Positions 1 through 7,362 of a stretch of 31,328 nt of DNA are shown here, piece by piece. Origin of the DNA: JAKFYM01 sp964612065. GTDB lineage: Bacteria; Bdellovibrionota; UBA1018; CAIPTA01. The notes under the pieces are model-generated. The model was not told where the DNA came from. It ran no database searches and saw only the letters and a program-made list of their open reading frames with translations. Made by a program: the position numbers and the translations under genes. The DNA lies in assembly GCA_964612065.1 (NCBI GenBank), contig CAZTCD010000047.1:1-31328 (forward strand), read 5' to 3'. Numbering within the stretch: position 1 is the first letter of the stretch; each line of letters opens with the position of its first letter.

Positions 1-474
1 GAGAGCCAGGCTTCCCATGGCGCCGTAGTCGGTGGTGGTTTGATTACGGTCGGTATAGGTGGTGGTTTGAGAGCTGGTGCCGGCGCTGGATTTGGTTTCG
101 GTGGCGATATCGCTGGCGGCCGCACGGGCGAAATAACCGCCTACGCCGAAGGAGAGAATTCTTCCCAGGTGCAACCGCAGGAGTAGTGGGAATTGGTAGA
201 TCTTCGCGCTGTATTTCGTGGTGGTGGCGGTGGGTACGATCGTGCTGGACTCATAAGTGCGGTTCATTGCCAGGGCACCAAGCTCCATCCCCACTAAAGG
301 CATCATACGAAACTCCAGCAGAAGGCCGGCACCGTAGGCTGGGCGGGCAGTATATTCGATGCCGGGTTCTTTGGGTTCGGAGGAATTGGCCACTCCTACC
401 AAAGAGATGCGTGCGGCCTGGGCCTGGCCAGGAAGCCACACCGCCATCAGTCCTAAAAAGAGAAACCTGCGCAC
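1..474 (-). CDS. Partial exported protein, probable outer-membrane beta-barrel (N-terminal part; runs off the left edge)
   Basis: An open frame on the minus strand runs from about 474 to base 1 without a stop. The predicted start is MRRFLFLGLMAVWLPGQAQA, a clear signal peptide with an AQA cleavage site. It is followed by alternating hydrophobic/aromatic and polar stretches rich in Gly, Tyr and Thr, as in small outer-membrane beta-barrels. I chose the GTG at 474 because GGAGG lies 5 nt before it; an ATG at 486 in the same frame has only a poorly spaced AGGA. A Thr/Ser-rich segment near the edge would fit a surface loop. The C-terminal half is outside the window, so the family cannot be named. 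The barrel call is inference from composition; the signal peptide and open frame are seen directly. Confidence 0.7.
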   Translation of the reverse strand, partial: MRRFLFLGLMAVWLPGQAQAARISLVGVANSSEPKEPGIEYTARPAYGAGLLLEFRMMPLVGMELGALAMNRTYESSTIVPTATTTKYSAKIYQFPLLLRLHLGRILSFGVGGYFARAAASDIATETKSSAGTSSQTTTYTDRNQTTTDYGAMGSLAL

Positions 475-538
475 GGACACCTCCATGTTTCCTATGCTCT
501 AACAGGATAATCCCTTTGGCCTCGAGCACCAAGGCTTA

Positions 539-600
539 GGCGCCCGGTGGCGCCGGAATCGGGGCAAACAGGTGGCACCGTAAATGCTTCCTCCGTGCCC
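539..600. other. Stem-loops in the dps upstream region
   Basis: GGCGCC at 539-544 and 549-554 forms a perfect 6-bp stem with loop CGGT. About 14 bases later GGCAC (near 568) can pair with GTGCC (near 596). Neither is followed by a T-run, so they do not look like terminators. They lie 85-150 bases before the dps start and could be part of its 5' leader. I matched no known riboswitch class, and no convincing -35/-10 pair is visible. The 475-686 gap otherwise holds nothing I can call a gene. Confidence 0.3.
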
Positions 601-686
601 GTAGAAGGATGAATGACCAAAGCTCTCCAGCGACGAGGTGAAATGCCTCTCCTTACCGGAGCGCACGGGGAAAGAAAGGAATACTC

Positions 687-1193
687 ATGCAAAATATGCA
701 GGAAAAGCTGAACATCGGCCTCAACGATTCCGACCGAAAAACAATCGTGGAGGGGCTCTCACGCCTGCTCGCGAACTCTTACACGCTCTACTTGAAAACC
801 CACAACTTTCACTGGAACGTAACCGGCCCGATGTTCAGCGCCCTTCATCTCATGTTTGAAAAGCAGTATACCGAGCTTGCGGAAGCGGTAGACGTGATCG
901 CCGAACGAATCCGGGCTCTTGGACACTTTGCACCCGCGTCCTACCGGGACTTCAGCCGTCTCACTTCGATTCCCGAAGCGGATGGAGTGCCTCCCGCTAC
1001 CGAGATGATCCGGCAGCTGGTGGACGCTCACGAGGCTGTGATCCGCACGGCACGCGATCTTTTCCCGATGGTGGAAAAATCCGGAGACGAAGCCTCGGCG
1101 GATCTTTTGACCCAGCGAATGCAGCTGCACGAGAAAACGGCCTGGATGCTCCGTAGCCTTCTGGAAAGGGAAGCGCCGCAGGCAGCGGCCTGA
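687..1193 (+). CDS. dps: Dps-family DNA-binding ferritin-like protein
   Basis: This 168-aa protein has the normal Dps length (E. coli Dps is 167 aa). Dps forms a cytoplasmic dodecamer that oxidises Fe(II) with H2O2, stores iron and protects DNA in starvation and oxidative stress. The family signature THNFHWNVTG is at residues 38-47. The inter-subunit ferroxidase ligands are present as H42, H54, D69 and E73 (DVIAERIRALG). The N-terminus is short with few Lys/Arg, so direct DNA binding is uncertain. The start has AAAGGA 6 nt upstream. The gene ends 2 nt before the convergent stop of the next gene. Function follows from the family; regulation is not visible. Confidence 0.95.
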   Translation: MQNMQEKLNIGLNDSDRKTIVEGLSRLLANSYTLYLKTHNFHWNVTGPMFSALHLMFEKQYTELAEAVDVIAERIRALGHFAPASYRDFSRLTSIPEADGVPPATEMIRQLVDAHEAVIRTARDLFPMVEKSGDEASADLLTQRMQLHEKTAWMLRSLLEREAPQAAA

Positions 1194-1195
1194 GC

Positions 1196-1888
1196 CTAAT
1201 TGCAGTCTTTTCCGGAGCTCTTCTTCCTGGTGCTCGAAGCCGTTTTGCGGGCATCGGCCAGAGCGCAATCGGTGATCTTGCGGCCCGCGCCCTCGATCGC
1301 GTTCTGCTCGTCTTTCACCTTCTGGCCCTCCCCTTCGAAGCGCATGGTGCAGTCGAGCTGGGCTTTGCTCACGAGCGAGTTGCAGTCGGCCTCGGAGTAG
1401 CCAAAGCATTTGCGTAGATAGCCGTCGGCCAGGCAGGAATAGGTGGTTTGGGTTTTGGAGTATTCCATGGCTTTCTGGAATCCCACGCTCAGGGGCTTCG
1501 ATCTCGGGGTTACGCCCGTGCACTCGTTGTAAACGTCCATTTTATCCTTCGGAAGGGGAAGGATGTAGCGCTTGGAGAATTCCGTGGCCACGCATTCGAG
1601 ATACACTTTCTTGGCCGTGGCCAGGCTGGAGTCACCATCGATATACTCCGGCAGATCGGGCACTACCTGCCCTCGGCAATAACCGCCCACGTCTTTCATG
1701 GCTTTGAGGCAATCGGGCTTCTGCGGAAAAACGCAGCGCCACTGTTTCATCTTTTCGCCGCATTGGTCTTCATCTATTTCCCCGGTTTTCTGCTCCGCCC
1801 ATAAGCGGCGCTCCATCATCATGGGGGCCGCGAGAGCGGAGGGCGAAAGGGAAAACAGGTAAGCCAGCAGGAGCGTGGATTGGATCAT
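1196..1888 (-). CDS. Cysteine-rich exported protein of unknown function
   Basis: This is a 230-aa protein with an N-terminal signal peptide (MIQSTLLLAYLFSLSPSALA, cleaved near ALA-A). The mature part has about 12 cysteines spread along its length (for example EDQC, WRC, PDC, GYC, LEC, NEC, YSC, RKC, ADC, LDC, TDC). That pattern suggests several disulfides and a periplasmic or secreted location. The tail is Lys/Ser-rich and ends in KDCN. I recognise no domain. It lies 66 nt downstream of the RND pump stop on the same strand, so it could be read through from the efflux operon, but it has its own GGAAAG ribosome-binding site and does not resemble a periplasmic adaptor. Confidence 0.75.
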   Translation of the reverse strand: MIQSTLLLAYLFSLSPSALAAPMMMERRLWAEQKTGEIDEDQCGEKMKQWRCVFPQKPDCLKAMKDVGGYCRGQVVPDLPEYIDGDSSLATAKKVYLECVATEFSKRYILPLPKDKMDVYNECTGVTPRSKPLSVGFQKAMEYSKTQTTYSCLADGYLRKCFGYSEADCNSLVSKAQLDCTMRFEGEGQKVKDEQNAIEGAGRKITDCALADARKTASSTRKKSSGKDCN

Positions 1889-1954
1889 CTTTCCAATTTA
1901 CGATTTCCTGCCGGGCTTGAAAACCTGTGTCCGTGTGGATGCAGCCAATGCTGC

Positions 1955-4900
1955 CTATGCCCGGGCCTCCGGGCCGGGGCCGTGCCCGTTTTCATGAAGC
2001 TCGCTGCCGGAGCTCTCTTCCACGCTGAAGAGGCGCTTCATCCATTTTTTGCTCCAGAGGCGGAAGCGGTCGATATACATATAGGCCGCCGGAATCACGA
2101 TCAGGGTGAGCAGCGTGGACGAGATCAGGCCCCCGATGATCGCCACACCCATCGAAGTGCGTTGGCGGGAAGCCTCGTTCAGGCCAATGGCGATCGGTAT
2201 GGTGCCTGCGATCAGGGCCATCGTAGTCATAAGGATGGGGCGCAGCCTGGTTTTACCGGCTTCCACGATCGCCTTCTTCCGGTCCATGCCTTCGGCCGTT
2301 CGTTGGTTGGCGTAGTCCACGAGCAGGATGGAGTTCTTGGTGGCCACGCCGAGAAGCATGATCACTCCGATCATCGAGAAGATATTCAGGCTCTGCCCGG
2401 TTACAGCCAGCGCCACGAAGGATCCGCACATCGCGAGGGGAAGCGCGAGCATGATGGTGAAGGGAGTTACGAAGCTCTCGTAGAGGGAGGCGAGAATCAG
2501 GAAGATAAAGAGCACGCCGAACAGCATGGCGGTGGCCATGCTTTCTCCGAGCTCCTGGAAGTTCTCGGCCTGCCCTACGTAAGCAAACCGCATGTCGGCG
2601 GGAAGCTTTACGTCGTCGCGTATGGCTTTGTTGAGGTCGTTCATTACGTCGCCCATGCCTTTTCCGGGGGTGATATCGGCCTGGATCTGGATATAGCGGG
2701 CGCGATCCTGCCTCGTGATCTTGCTGGGGCCCGTGGCTTCCACGGCGGTGGCCACGTCGCGGAGGCGCACCAGGTTGCCGTTGATATTGGGCACGTAGGT
2801 ATCATTGAAGGCCGTGCGAAGATCCCGCTGGTCTCCCTTGAGGCGCACGCGCACGTCATACTCTTCTCCCGCTTCTCGGAATTTCGCGGAAGTTACCCCT
2901 TCGATCTGGGTGCGAAGCTCCATGCCGGCCTGGGCCGTGCTCACGCCGAGCTTATCCGCGCGGTTCTTGTCGATCGGGATCTGAAACTCGGGTTTTCCGG
3001 AGCGGTAGTTCACGTCCACGTCCAGAAGGCCGGGGTGGGCTTTGGCAATAGCGAGAATCTTCTGGGCATACTCCTGGAGCTGCTGCTGGTCCTGCCCCAC
3101 CACGTTGAGGTTGAAGGGGCGCTGGCCTCCTCCCACGGCGTCGTAGTCCTTCACGGCCACGTTCACGCTCTTATAGGACGCCAGCTGCTCGCGCACCTTG
3201 GCTTTCACCTGGCTGGTGTTGAGTTTGCGCTCCTTCGATTTCACCAGGCGCACGAAGGTTTGGCCCACGTTAGGCTCGCCATTCTGGCTGCCGATGATGA
3301 GGGCGGAAATCGCCACTTCGGGATTCTTGCGGATGATCTCGTCGATTTCGTGCCCTACCGTGGTGGTTTGGTCGAGCGAAGATCCGGGAGGAAGATCGAA
3401 GCTCACCTGGAATTCGCCGGCGTCCTGCGCGGGAAGGAAGGTTTTCGGCACCAGGGAAATGGAAGCGAACGAGAGAATCGTGATCACGAGAGTGCCGGCA
3501 AGGGTCTTGAGCGGGTGCTGCACCACAAAGCGCAAGAAGCGCTCGTAGATATTCTCCAGCCAGTCCTGGAAGCGGGAAAAGGCAGCTGCGGCTCTGGTGA
3601 GCGGATTCCGGCTCTTTGCAGGATCTGCGTGTGTTTTTCCGGCGAAATAGGCCGAAAGCATGGGCGCCACGGTGAGAGCGTCGAAGAGGGAGATCATCAT
3701 GGCAAAGCAGATGGTGAGGCCGAACTCCTTGAAGAACTGGCCTACCACGCCTTTCAGGAAGCCTACGGGTCCGAAAACCGCGAGCACGGTGAAGGTGGTG
3801 GCGATCACGGCCAGCTGCACTTCCAGCGTACCGATGCGCGCCGCTTTCTCGGGCGCCAGTCCCCGTTCGATATGGCGGAAGATATTCTCCCGCACCACGA
3901 TGGCGTCGTCGATCAGCAGGCCCACGGAAAGCGAGAGGGCCAGGAGGGTCATTACGTTGATGGTGAAGCCGGCCATGCTCATCAGAATGAAGGCGCCGAT
4001 CAGGGAGTTGGGCAGAGCCAGGCCGGTGATGATCGTGGAGCGGCCGCTGGCAAGAAAGAAGTAAACCACGATCACGGCGAAAAGAATCCCGAAGAAAATG
4101 GATTCCTTCACGTCTTCCACGTTGGCATCGATCCAAACAGAAGCATCGCGCACCACCTGCAGCTTGGGAGCGCCGTCCTGCCCCTGCATCAGCTCATTGG
4201 CTTTGTCCATCTGTTTGATGGCGTTTCTCACCACGGCGATGGTGTTGGCGCCGGTCTGCTTGAACACCATGATGAAGAGGGATTTCTTTCCGTTCACGAA
4301 GGCGCGAGAGGCTTCGTCTTTCAGGGTATCGGAAACCTCGCCCACATCGCCCACGGTCACGGGCACATCGGAGCCGAAGAAGTTCACGATCGTGTTTTTG
4401 ACGTCGCTTACCCTGGAAAACTCACCGAGGCTGCGGAAGCTGATTTCTTTTTTACCCTGGCTCACTTTGCCTACGGGCACGTTCTGCCCGGCTGCGGACA
4501 GGCGGGTGGCCACCTGCGACGCGGAAATCTCGTGCTGTTTAAGCTTGCGGCGGTCGAGCTCCACGTGAATTTCCCGCTCGCGTCCCCCAATCACTTCCAC
4601 GAGGCCCACCTGGTTCACCTGCTCGAGCTTCGGGCGGATCACCTTATCGGCGAGATAGAAAAGTTTTTGGTCGTCGAGATTGGCTTCCAGAGAAAGAATC
4701 AGGATCGCTTGATCTCCCGGATCGATACGGCGGATCACAGGTTCTTCGATATCATCAGGCAGCTTTCGTTTTGCGGAGCTCACCCGGTCCCTGATCTGCT
4801 GCTCGGCGTATTTCACGTCGGTTTCCAGCGTGAACTCAGCGATCACCTGGCTCATTCCTTCGAGGTTGTTCGAGGAGAGGCGCTTGATCCCGGAAATCGT

Positions 4901-5116
4901 GGAAACCTGGTCTTCGATCGGTTTCGAAACCAGCGTTTCGATCTCGGAGGGGCTGGCGCCTGGATAAGGGGTGGTCACCACCACCACGGGGAAGGTTACG
5001 TTCGGAAAGAGGTCCACTCCGAGGTTTTTCAGGCTCCAGTAGCCTACAGCGAGCATTACCACCACCACGCAGGTGATGAAGGTGGGGCGTTTTATGGAAA
5101 GATCTGCGAGATTCAT
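1955..5116 (-). CDS. RND-family (HAE1/AcrB-type) efflux transporter, inner-membrane subunit
   Basis: This 1053-aa protein has the usual AcrB/MexB length. Such pumps sit in the inner membrane as trimers and use the proton gradient to drive hydrophobic compounds out through a TolC channel. The N-terminus NLADLSIKRPTFITCVVVVM is the typical first membrane segment. The proton-relay aspartates are present as D403 and D404 in GLLIDDAIVVREN. The TM10 lysine is present in GVATKNSILLVDYANQ. The layout follows TM1, the first porter/docking region (about 30-335), TM2-6 (337-500), TM7, the second porter region and TM8-12. The start codon overlaps the tolC stop (ATGA). No adaptor (MFP) gene lies in the operon. 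A protein-length open frame on the opposite strand is a coding shadow. Confidence 0.96.
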   Translation of the reverse strand: MNLADLSIKRPTFITCVVVVMLAVGYWSLKNLGVDLFPNVTFPVVVVTTPYPGASPSEIETLVSKPIEDQVSTISGIKRLSSNNLEGMSQVIAEFTLETDVKYAEQQIRDRVSSAKRKLPDDIEEPVIRRIDPGDQAILILSLEANLDDQKLFYLADKVIRPKLEQVNQVGLVEVIGGREREIHVELDRRKLKQHEISASQVATRLSAAGQNVPVGKVSQGKKEISFRSLGEFSRVSDVKNTIVNFFGSDVPVTVGDVGEVSDTLKDEASRAFVNGKKSLFIMVFKQTGANTIAVVRNAIKQMDKANELMQGQDGAPKLQVVRDASVWIDANVEDVKESIFFGILFAVIVVYFFLASGRSTIITGLALPNSLIGAFILMSMAGFTINVMTLLALSLSVGLLIDDAIVVRENIFRHIERGLAPEKAARIGTLEVQLAVIATTFTVLAVFGPVGFLKGVVGQFFKEFGLTICFAMMISLFDALTVAPMLSAYFAGKTHADPAKSRNPLTRAAAAFSRFQDWLENIYERFLRFVVQHPLKTLAGTLVITILSFASISLVPKTFLPAQDAGEFQVSFDLPPGSSLDQTTTVGHEIDEIIRKNPEVAISALIIGSQNGEPNVGQTFVRLVKSKERKLNTSQVKAKVREQLASYKSVNVAVKDYDAVGGGQRPFNLNVVGQDQQQLQEYAQKILAIAKAHPGLLDVDVNYRSGKPEFQIPIDKNRADKLGVSTAQAGMELRTQIEGVTSAKFREAGEEYDVRVRLKGDQRDLRTAFNDTYVPNINGNLVRLRDVATAVEATGPSKITRQDRARYIQIQADITPGKGMGDVMNDLNKAIRDDVKLPADMRFAYVGQAENFQELGESMATAMLFGVLFIFLILASLYESFVTPFTIMLALPLAMCGSFVALAVTGQSLNIFSMIGVIMLLGVATKNSILLVDYANQRTAEGMDRKKAIVEAGKTRLRPILMTTMALIAGTIPIAIGLNEASRQRTSMGVAIIGGLISSTLLTLIVIPAAYMYIDRFRLWSKKWMKRLFSVEESSGSELHENGHGPGPEARA

Positions 5117-6555
5117 CGGGAGGCTCCGTCGGCACTGGCGAGGTTTTTCGCCGTATAAGTTCTCATCTGGGCCAGAAGCTGAAGCACCTCAGCCTGGGTG
5201 CGCAGCCTGTTCAGCTGGCTCTGGGCGTAGTCCTGTTCAAAAGTGAGGGCCTGGAAGGTGGTGGTTCTTCCGCGCTGCAAGCGGGCTCTTTCGTTTTCGG
5301 ATTTTTCTTTTTGCACCTGCTCCAGGGTGTTCACCAGGGACAGCCGGCTTCTGGCCTGCTTCAACCGTGCTTCCAGCTCGTTCCAGTCTTTGCCTTCCGA
5401 GAGGCGTGCCTGCTGCACTTCAAGCTCGGCGGCTTCGATCTCCATATCGGAGCCTCGCCCGGCACGGATCAAGGTGGGTACGTTCAAGGGAACGCTGAAG
5501 GAGATCCCGATCGCGCGGGTGGGGTGCCTGGAGCCGAAGGCTTCGCTGATCGCCTCCGACCGAGCGGGATCGCGGCCGTTCCAGGCATAGGTGGCGGAAA
5601 GATCCACGGTGGGTTTCAGGGCTTCTTTATCGAGCTGTGACTGGGCCTTCGCCGCGAGGGACCTGGCTTCAGCCGCCTGAAGATCGAGGCGATCCCCGGT
5701 GCGCACGGGGGCCGGCATTTTCAGGGTTTCGTCCACCGAGGGGAATCCTACGGCTTCCGCCACGGAATCCCCGTCGCTGTTTCGCAGGAGGTTGAACGCG
5801 CGCGCGCTGTTCCTTTCCTCCTCCACGGCATTGGCGAGGGCGATCGTGTAAAGATCGTGCTGGGCCTGGGCCTGAAGGAGATCACTGCGGTCACCGAGCT
5901 GCAGGCTCACGCGGCGCTTGGCCCAGGAGAGGAGGCGGCCTGCTCTTTCGAGTACGTCTTTCTGCACCGTAACGGCTTGGCGGGCAAGGGAGAGGCGCCA
6001 ATAGGCCGCCTCAGCTTCCGCGATCTTGGCGGCGTAAGCGAAGTTATTGCTCAAGCCGTTGGCCGTATTTCCGGCACGGATCAATTCTTTTTTGGCGCGA
6101 ACTTCCGAGCCGAAGCCGTTGCGAAAGAGGTTGAGGCTCAGATCGAGGCGGTTGTAGCTGGTGTAGCGGCTCGGTGTGGCAAAGGCAGAGCCTGTGGTGA
6201 GGGCATCGGTAGTGTTCCAGGTGTATTTTCCGTTCAGGCCGATGGCGGAATTGATTCCCACGCCTATCGAATAAACAGTGCTCTGCGATTCCGTGCCTTG
6301 CAGGTTCGGGAAGGCGGTTTCCGATTTGTCCACCGAGTTGGTGGCTGAGCCGAAAAGATACGGAAAGGTGAGAACCTCTGAGCCCTCGGAGCGGAAAAGG
6401 CCGCTCTGGGAGCGGAGCTTCTGCGCGCGCGCGGCGGGGCTTTCTCCGCTTACCTGCTCCAGATAATCCTGGATCGTGAGGCGGGTGGCCGCCTGGGCTG
6501 GGTTCTGCAGGCAGAAGGTGATCAAGCTGAGGGCGAGGATGGGGGTTCTGGTCAT
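5113..6555 (-). CDS. TolC-family outer-membrane efflux protein
   Basis: This 480-aa protein has a signal peptide (MTRTPILALSLITFCLQNPAQA-A) and the duplicated, helix-rich layout of TolC/OMF proteins. Long amphipathic coiled coils rich in Ala, Glu, Gln and Arg (about 160-270 and 370-470) alternate with beta segments containing aromatic/Ser/Thr residues (about 60-140 and 300-345). The family forms trimeric channels across the outer membrane and periplasm for RND or ABC exporters. Its ATG overlaps the tetR stop and its stop overlaps the RND start, both as ATGA, so the three genes should be translationally coupled. It supplies the exit duct for the adjacent pump. Assignment rests on length, signal peptide, heptad-like helices and context. 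Confidence 0.93.
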   Translation of the reverse strand: MTRTPILALSLITFCLQNPAQAATRLTIQDYLEQVSGESPAARAQKLRSQSGLFRSEGSEVLTFPYLFGSATNSVDKSETAFPNLQGTESQSTVYSIGVGINSAIGLNGKYTWNTTDALTTGSAFATPSRYTSYNRLDLSLNLFRNGFGSEVRAKKELIRAGNTANGLSNNFAYAAKIAEAEAAYWRLSLARQAVTVQKDVLERAGRLLSWAKRRVSLQLGDRSDLLQAQAQHDLYTIALANAVEEERNSARAFNLLRNSDGDSVAEAVGFPSVDETLKMPAPVRTGDRLDLQAAEARSLAAKAQSQLDKEALKPTVDLSATYAWNGRDPARSEAISEAFGSRHPTRAIGISFSVPLNVPTLIRAGRGSDMEIEAAELEVQQARLSEGKDWNELEARLKQARSRLSLVNTLEQVQKEKSENERARLQRGRTTTFQALTFEQDYAQSQLNRLRTQAEVLQLLAQMRTYTAKNLASADGASR

Positions 6556-7193
6556 GAGTGGCTCCCGGCAATGCCGTTGAGGAGGAGGGTGAGAAACTGT
6601 TCGATCACTTGAGAGCGGTATTTTTCATCGGCGATGGAGATCCCGAACACCTTCTGCTGGATCTTCTGGTTGCGGCCGATATGGATCAGGGAACCGAAGA
6701 GCATCACGGTGGCCAGCTGAGGGTCCACGTCTTTGCGGAGGATGCCTTTCTTTTTTCCCGCTTCGAAGAATTTGATGATGGCTCCGAAGGTTTTCAGGAA
6801 GGTGCCCTGGAAGATGTCCCAGAGGAACTCCTGCTCGATGATGTTTTCCCGGTGAAGGATGGAGCAAACGCTGTCGTCGTGTACCTGGCAGTGGAGGAAT
6901 TGCTGCATCCAGAGGCGGAGCTTGGCGCGCAGATCCTCTACGGTATCTGGCGGGGAGAGAATTTTCTCGGCGTCTTTCAGGCGCTCTTTGCCGAAGGCTT
7001 CCACGAGCTCCCGGAACAGGCCTTCTTTGCCGTTGAAATGGTAGGAGATAAGGCTGATGTTCACGCCCGCCCGGTCGGCGATCTCTTTCACGGTGGCGCC
7101 GGAATATCCCTTGAGAGAAAACACTTCGGAGCCGGCGGCGAGGAGTTTTGCCCGGGTGTCCTGTTCGGCTTCCATGTGTTTGGGCTTGACCAT
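6552..7193 (-). CDS. TetR-family transcriptional regulator of the efflux operon
   Basis: This repressor-type protein has an N-terminal helix-turn-helix. Counting from the longest frame (start 7217), TVKEIADRAGVNISLISYHF spans residues 42-61, followed by GKEGLF. The C-terminal ligand domain contains ILHRENIIEQEFLWDIF, similar to the CecR/YbiH subgroup. The frame could begin at 7217, 7193 or 7175, none with a good Shine-Dalgarno. I prefer 7193 or 7175 because a TTGAAA-17-TATACC promoter and two overlapping inverted repeats cover 7202-7246, which would place the 7217 ATG inside the promoter. As first gene of tetR-tolC-RND it is probably an autorepressor relieved by a pump substrate. The ligand is unknown. 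Confidence 0.93.
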   Translation of the reverse strand: MVKPKHMEAEQDTRAKLLAAGSEVFSLKGYSGATVKEIADRAGVNISLISYHFNGKEGLFRELVEAFGKERLKDAEKILSPPDTVEDLRAKLRLWMQQFLHCQVHDDSVCSILHRENIIEQEFLWDIFQGTFLKTFGAIIKFFEAGKKKGILRKDVDPQLATVMLFGSLIHIGRNQKIQQKVFGISIADEKYRSQVIEQFLTLLLNGIAGSHS

Positions 7194-7201
7194 GATGCTT
7201 A

Positions 7202-7230
7202 GGTATAAAACGGGCATTTGAATTTTTCAA
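7202..7230 (-). promoter_or_regulatory. Promoter of the tetR-tolC-RND operon
   Basis: On the minus strand TTGAAA (7230-7225) is a 5/6 match to a -35 hexamer. A 17-nt spacer separates it from TATACC (7207-7202), a 4/6 match to a -10. The transcription start would fall near 7195. The inverted repeats at 7215-7246 cover the -35 and spacer. Confidence 0.55.
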
Positions 7231-7246
7231 ATGAATGTTTGAAAAA
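7215..7246. promoter_or_regulatory. Nested inverted repeats, probable TetR operator
   Basis: CATTTGAA (7215-7222) and TTCAAATG (7226-7233) form a perfect 8-bp inverted repeat with a 3-bp spacer. The right part is reused in a second one: TTTTTCAAA (7223-7231) and TTTGAAAAA (7238-7246), perfect over 9 bp with a 6-bp spacer. The half-site TTTGAA/TTCAAA thus occurs three times, which suggests cooperative binding of two dimers. The site sits on the promoter of the TetR operon, between it and the divergent lipoprotein gene. Confidence 0.6.
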
Positions 7247-7362
7247 ATTAAAAGAGTATTTAAAGACCTGAAAAGGGGGTGGTTTTTTCCTCTTGATCGC
7301 GGAAATTAGCCATTTTTGCCCTTCGCGCTATGGGATAAAATTCTAACCGGAGGATCTCACGG

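Noticed and set aside
492..692. 66-codon minus-strand frame upstream of dps
   Set aside because: It overlaps the dps ribosome-binding site, has no good Shine-Dalgarno and no protein features.
1880..5158. 1092-codon plus-strand frame over the RND gene as a real gene
   Set aside because: It mirrors a well-supported RND gene, its product is compositionally odd (His/Gly/Glu-rich) with no domain, and it covers the gene start and end regardless of regulation. Kept only as a low-interest observation.
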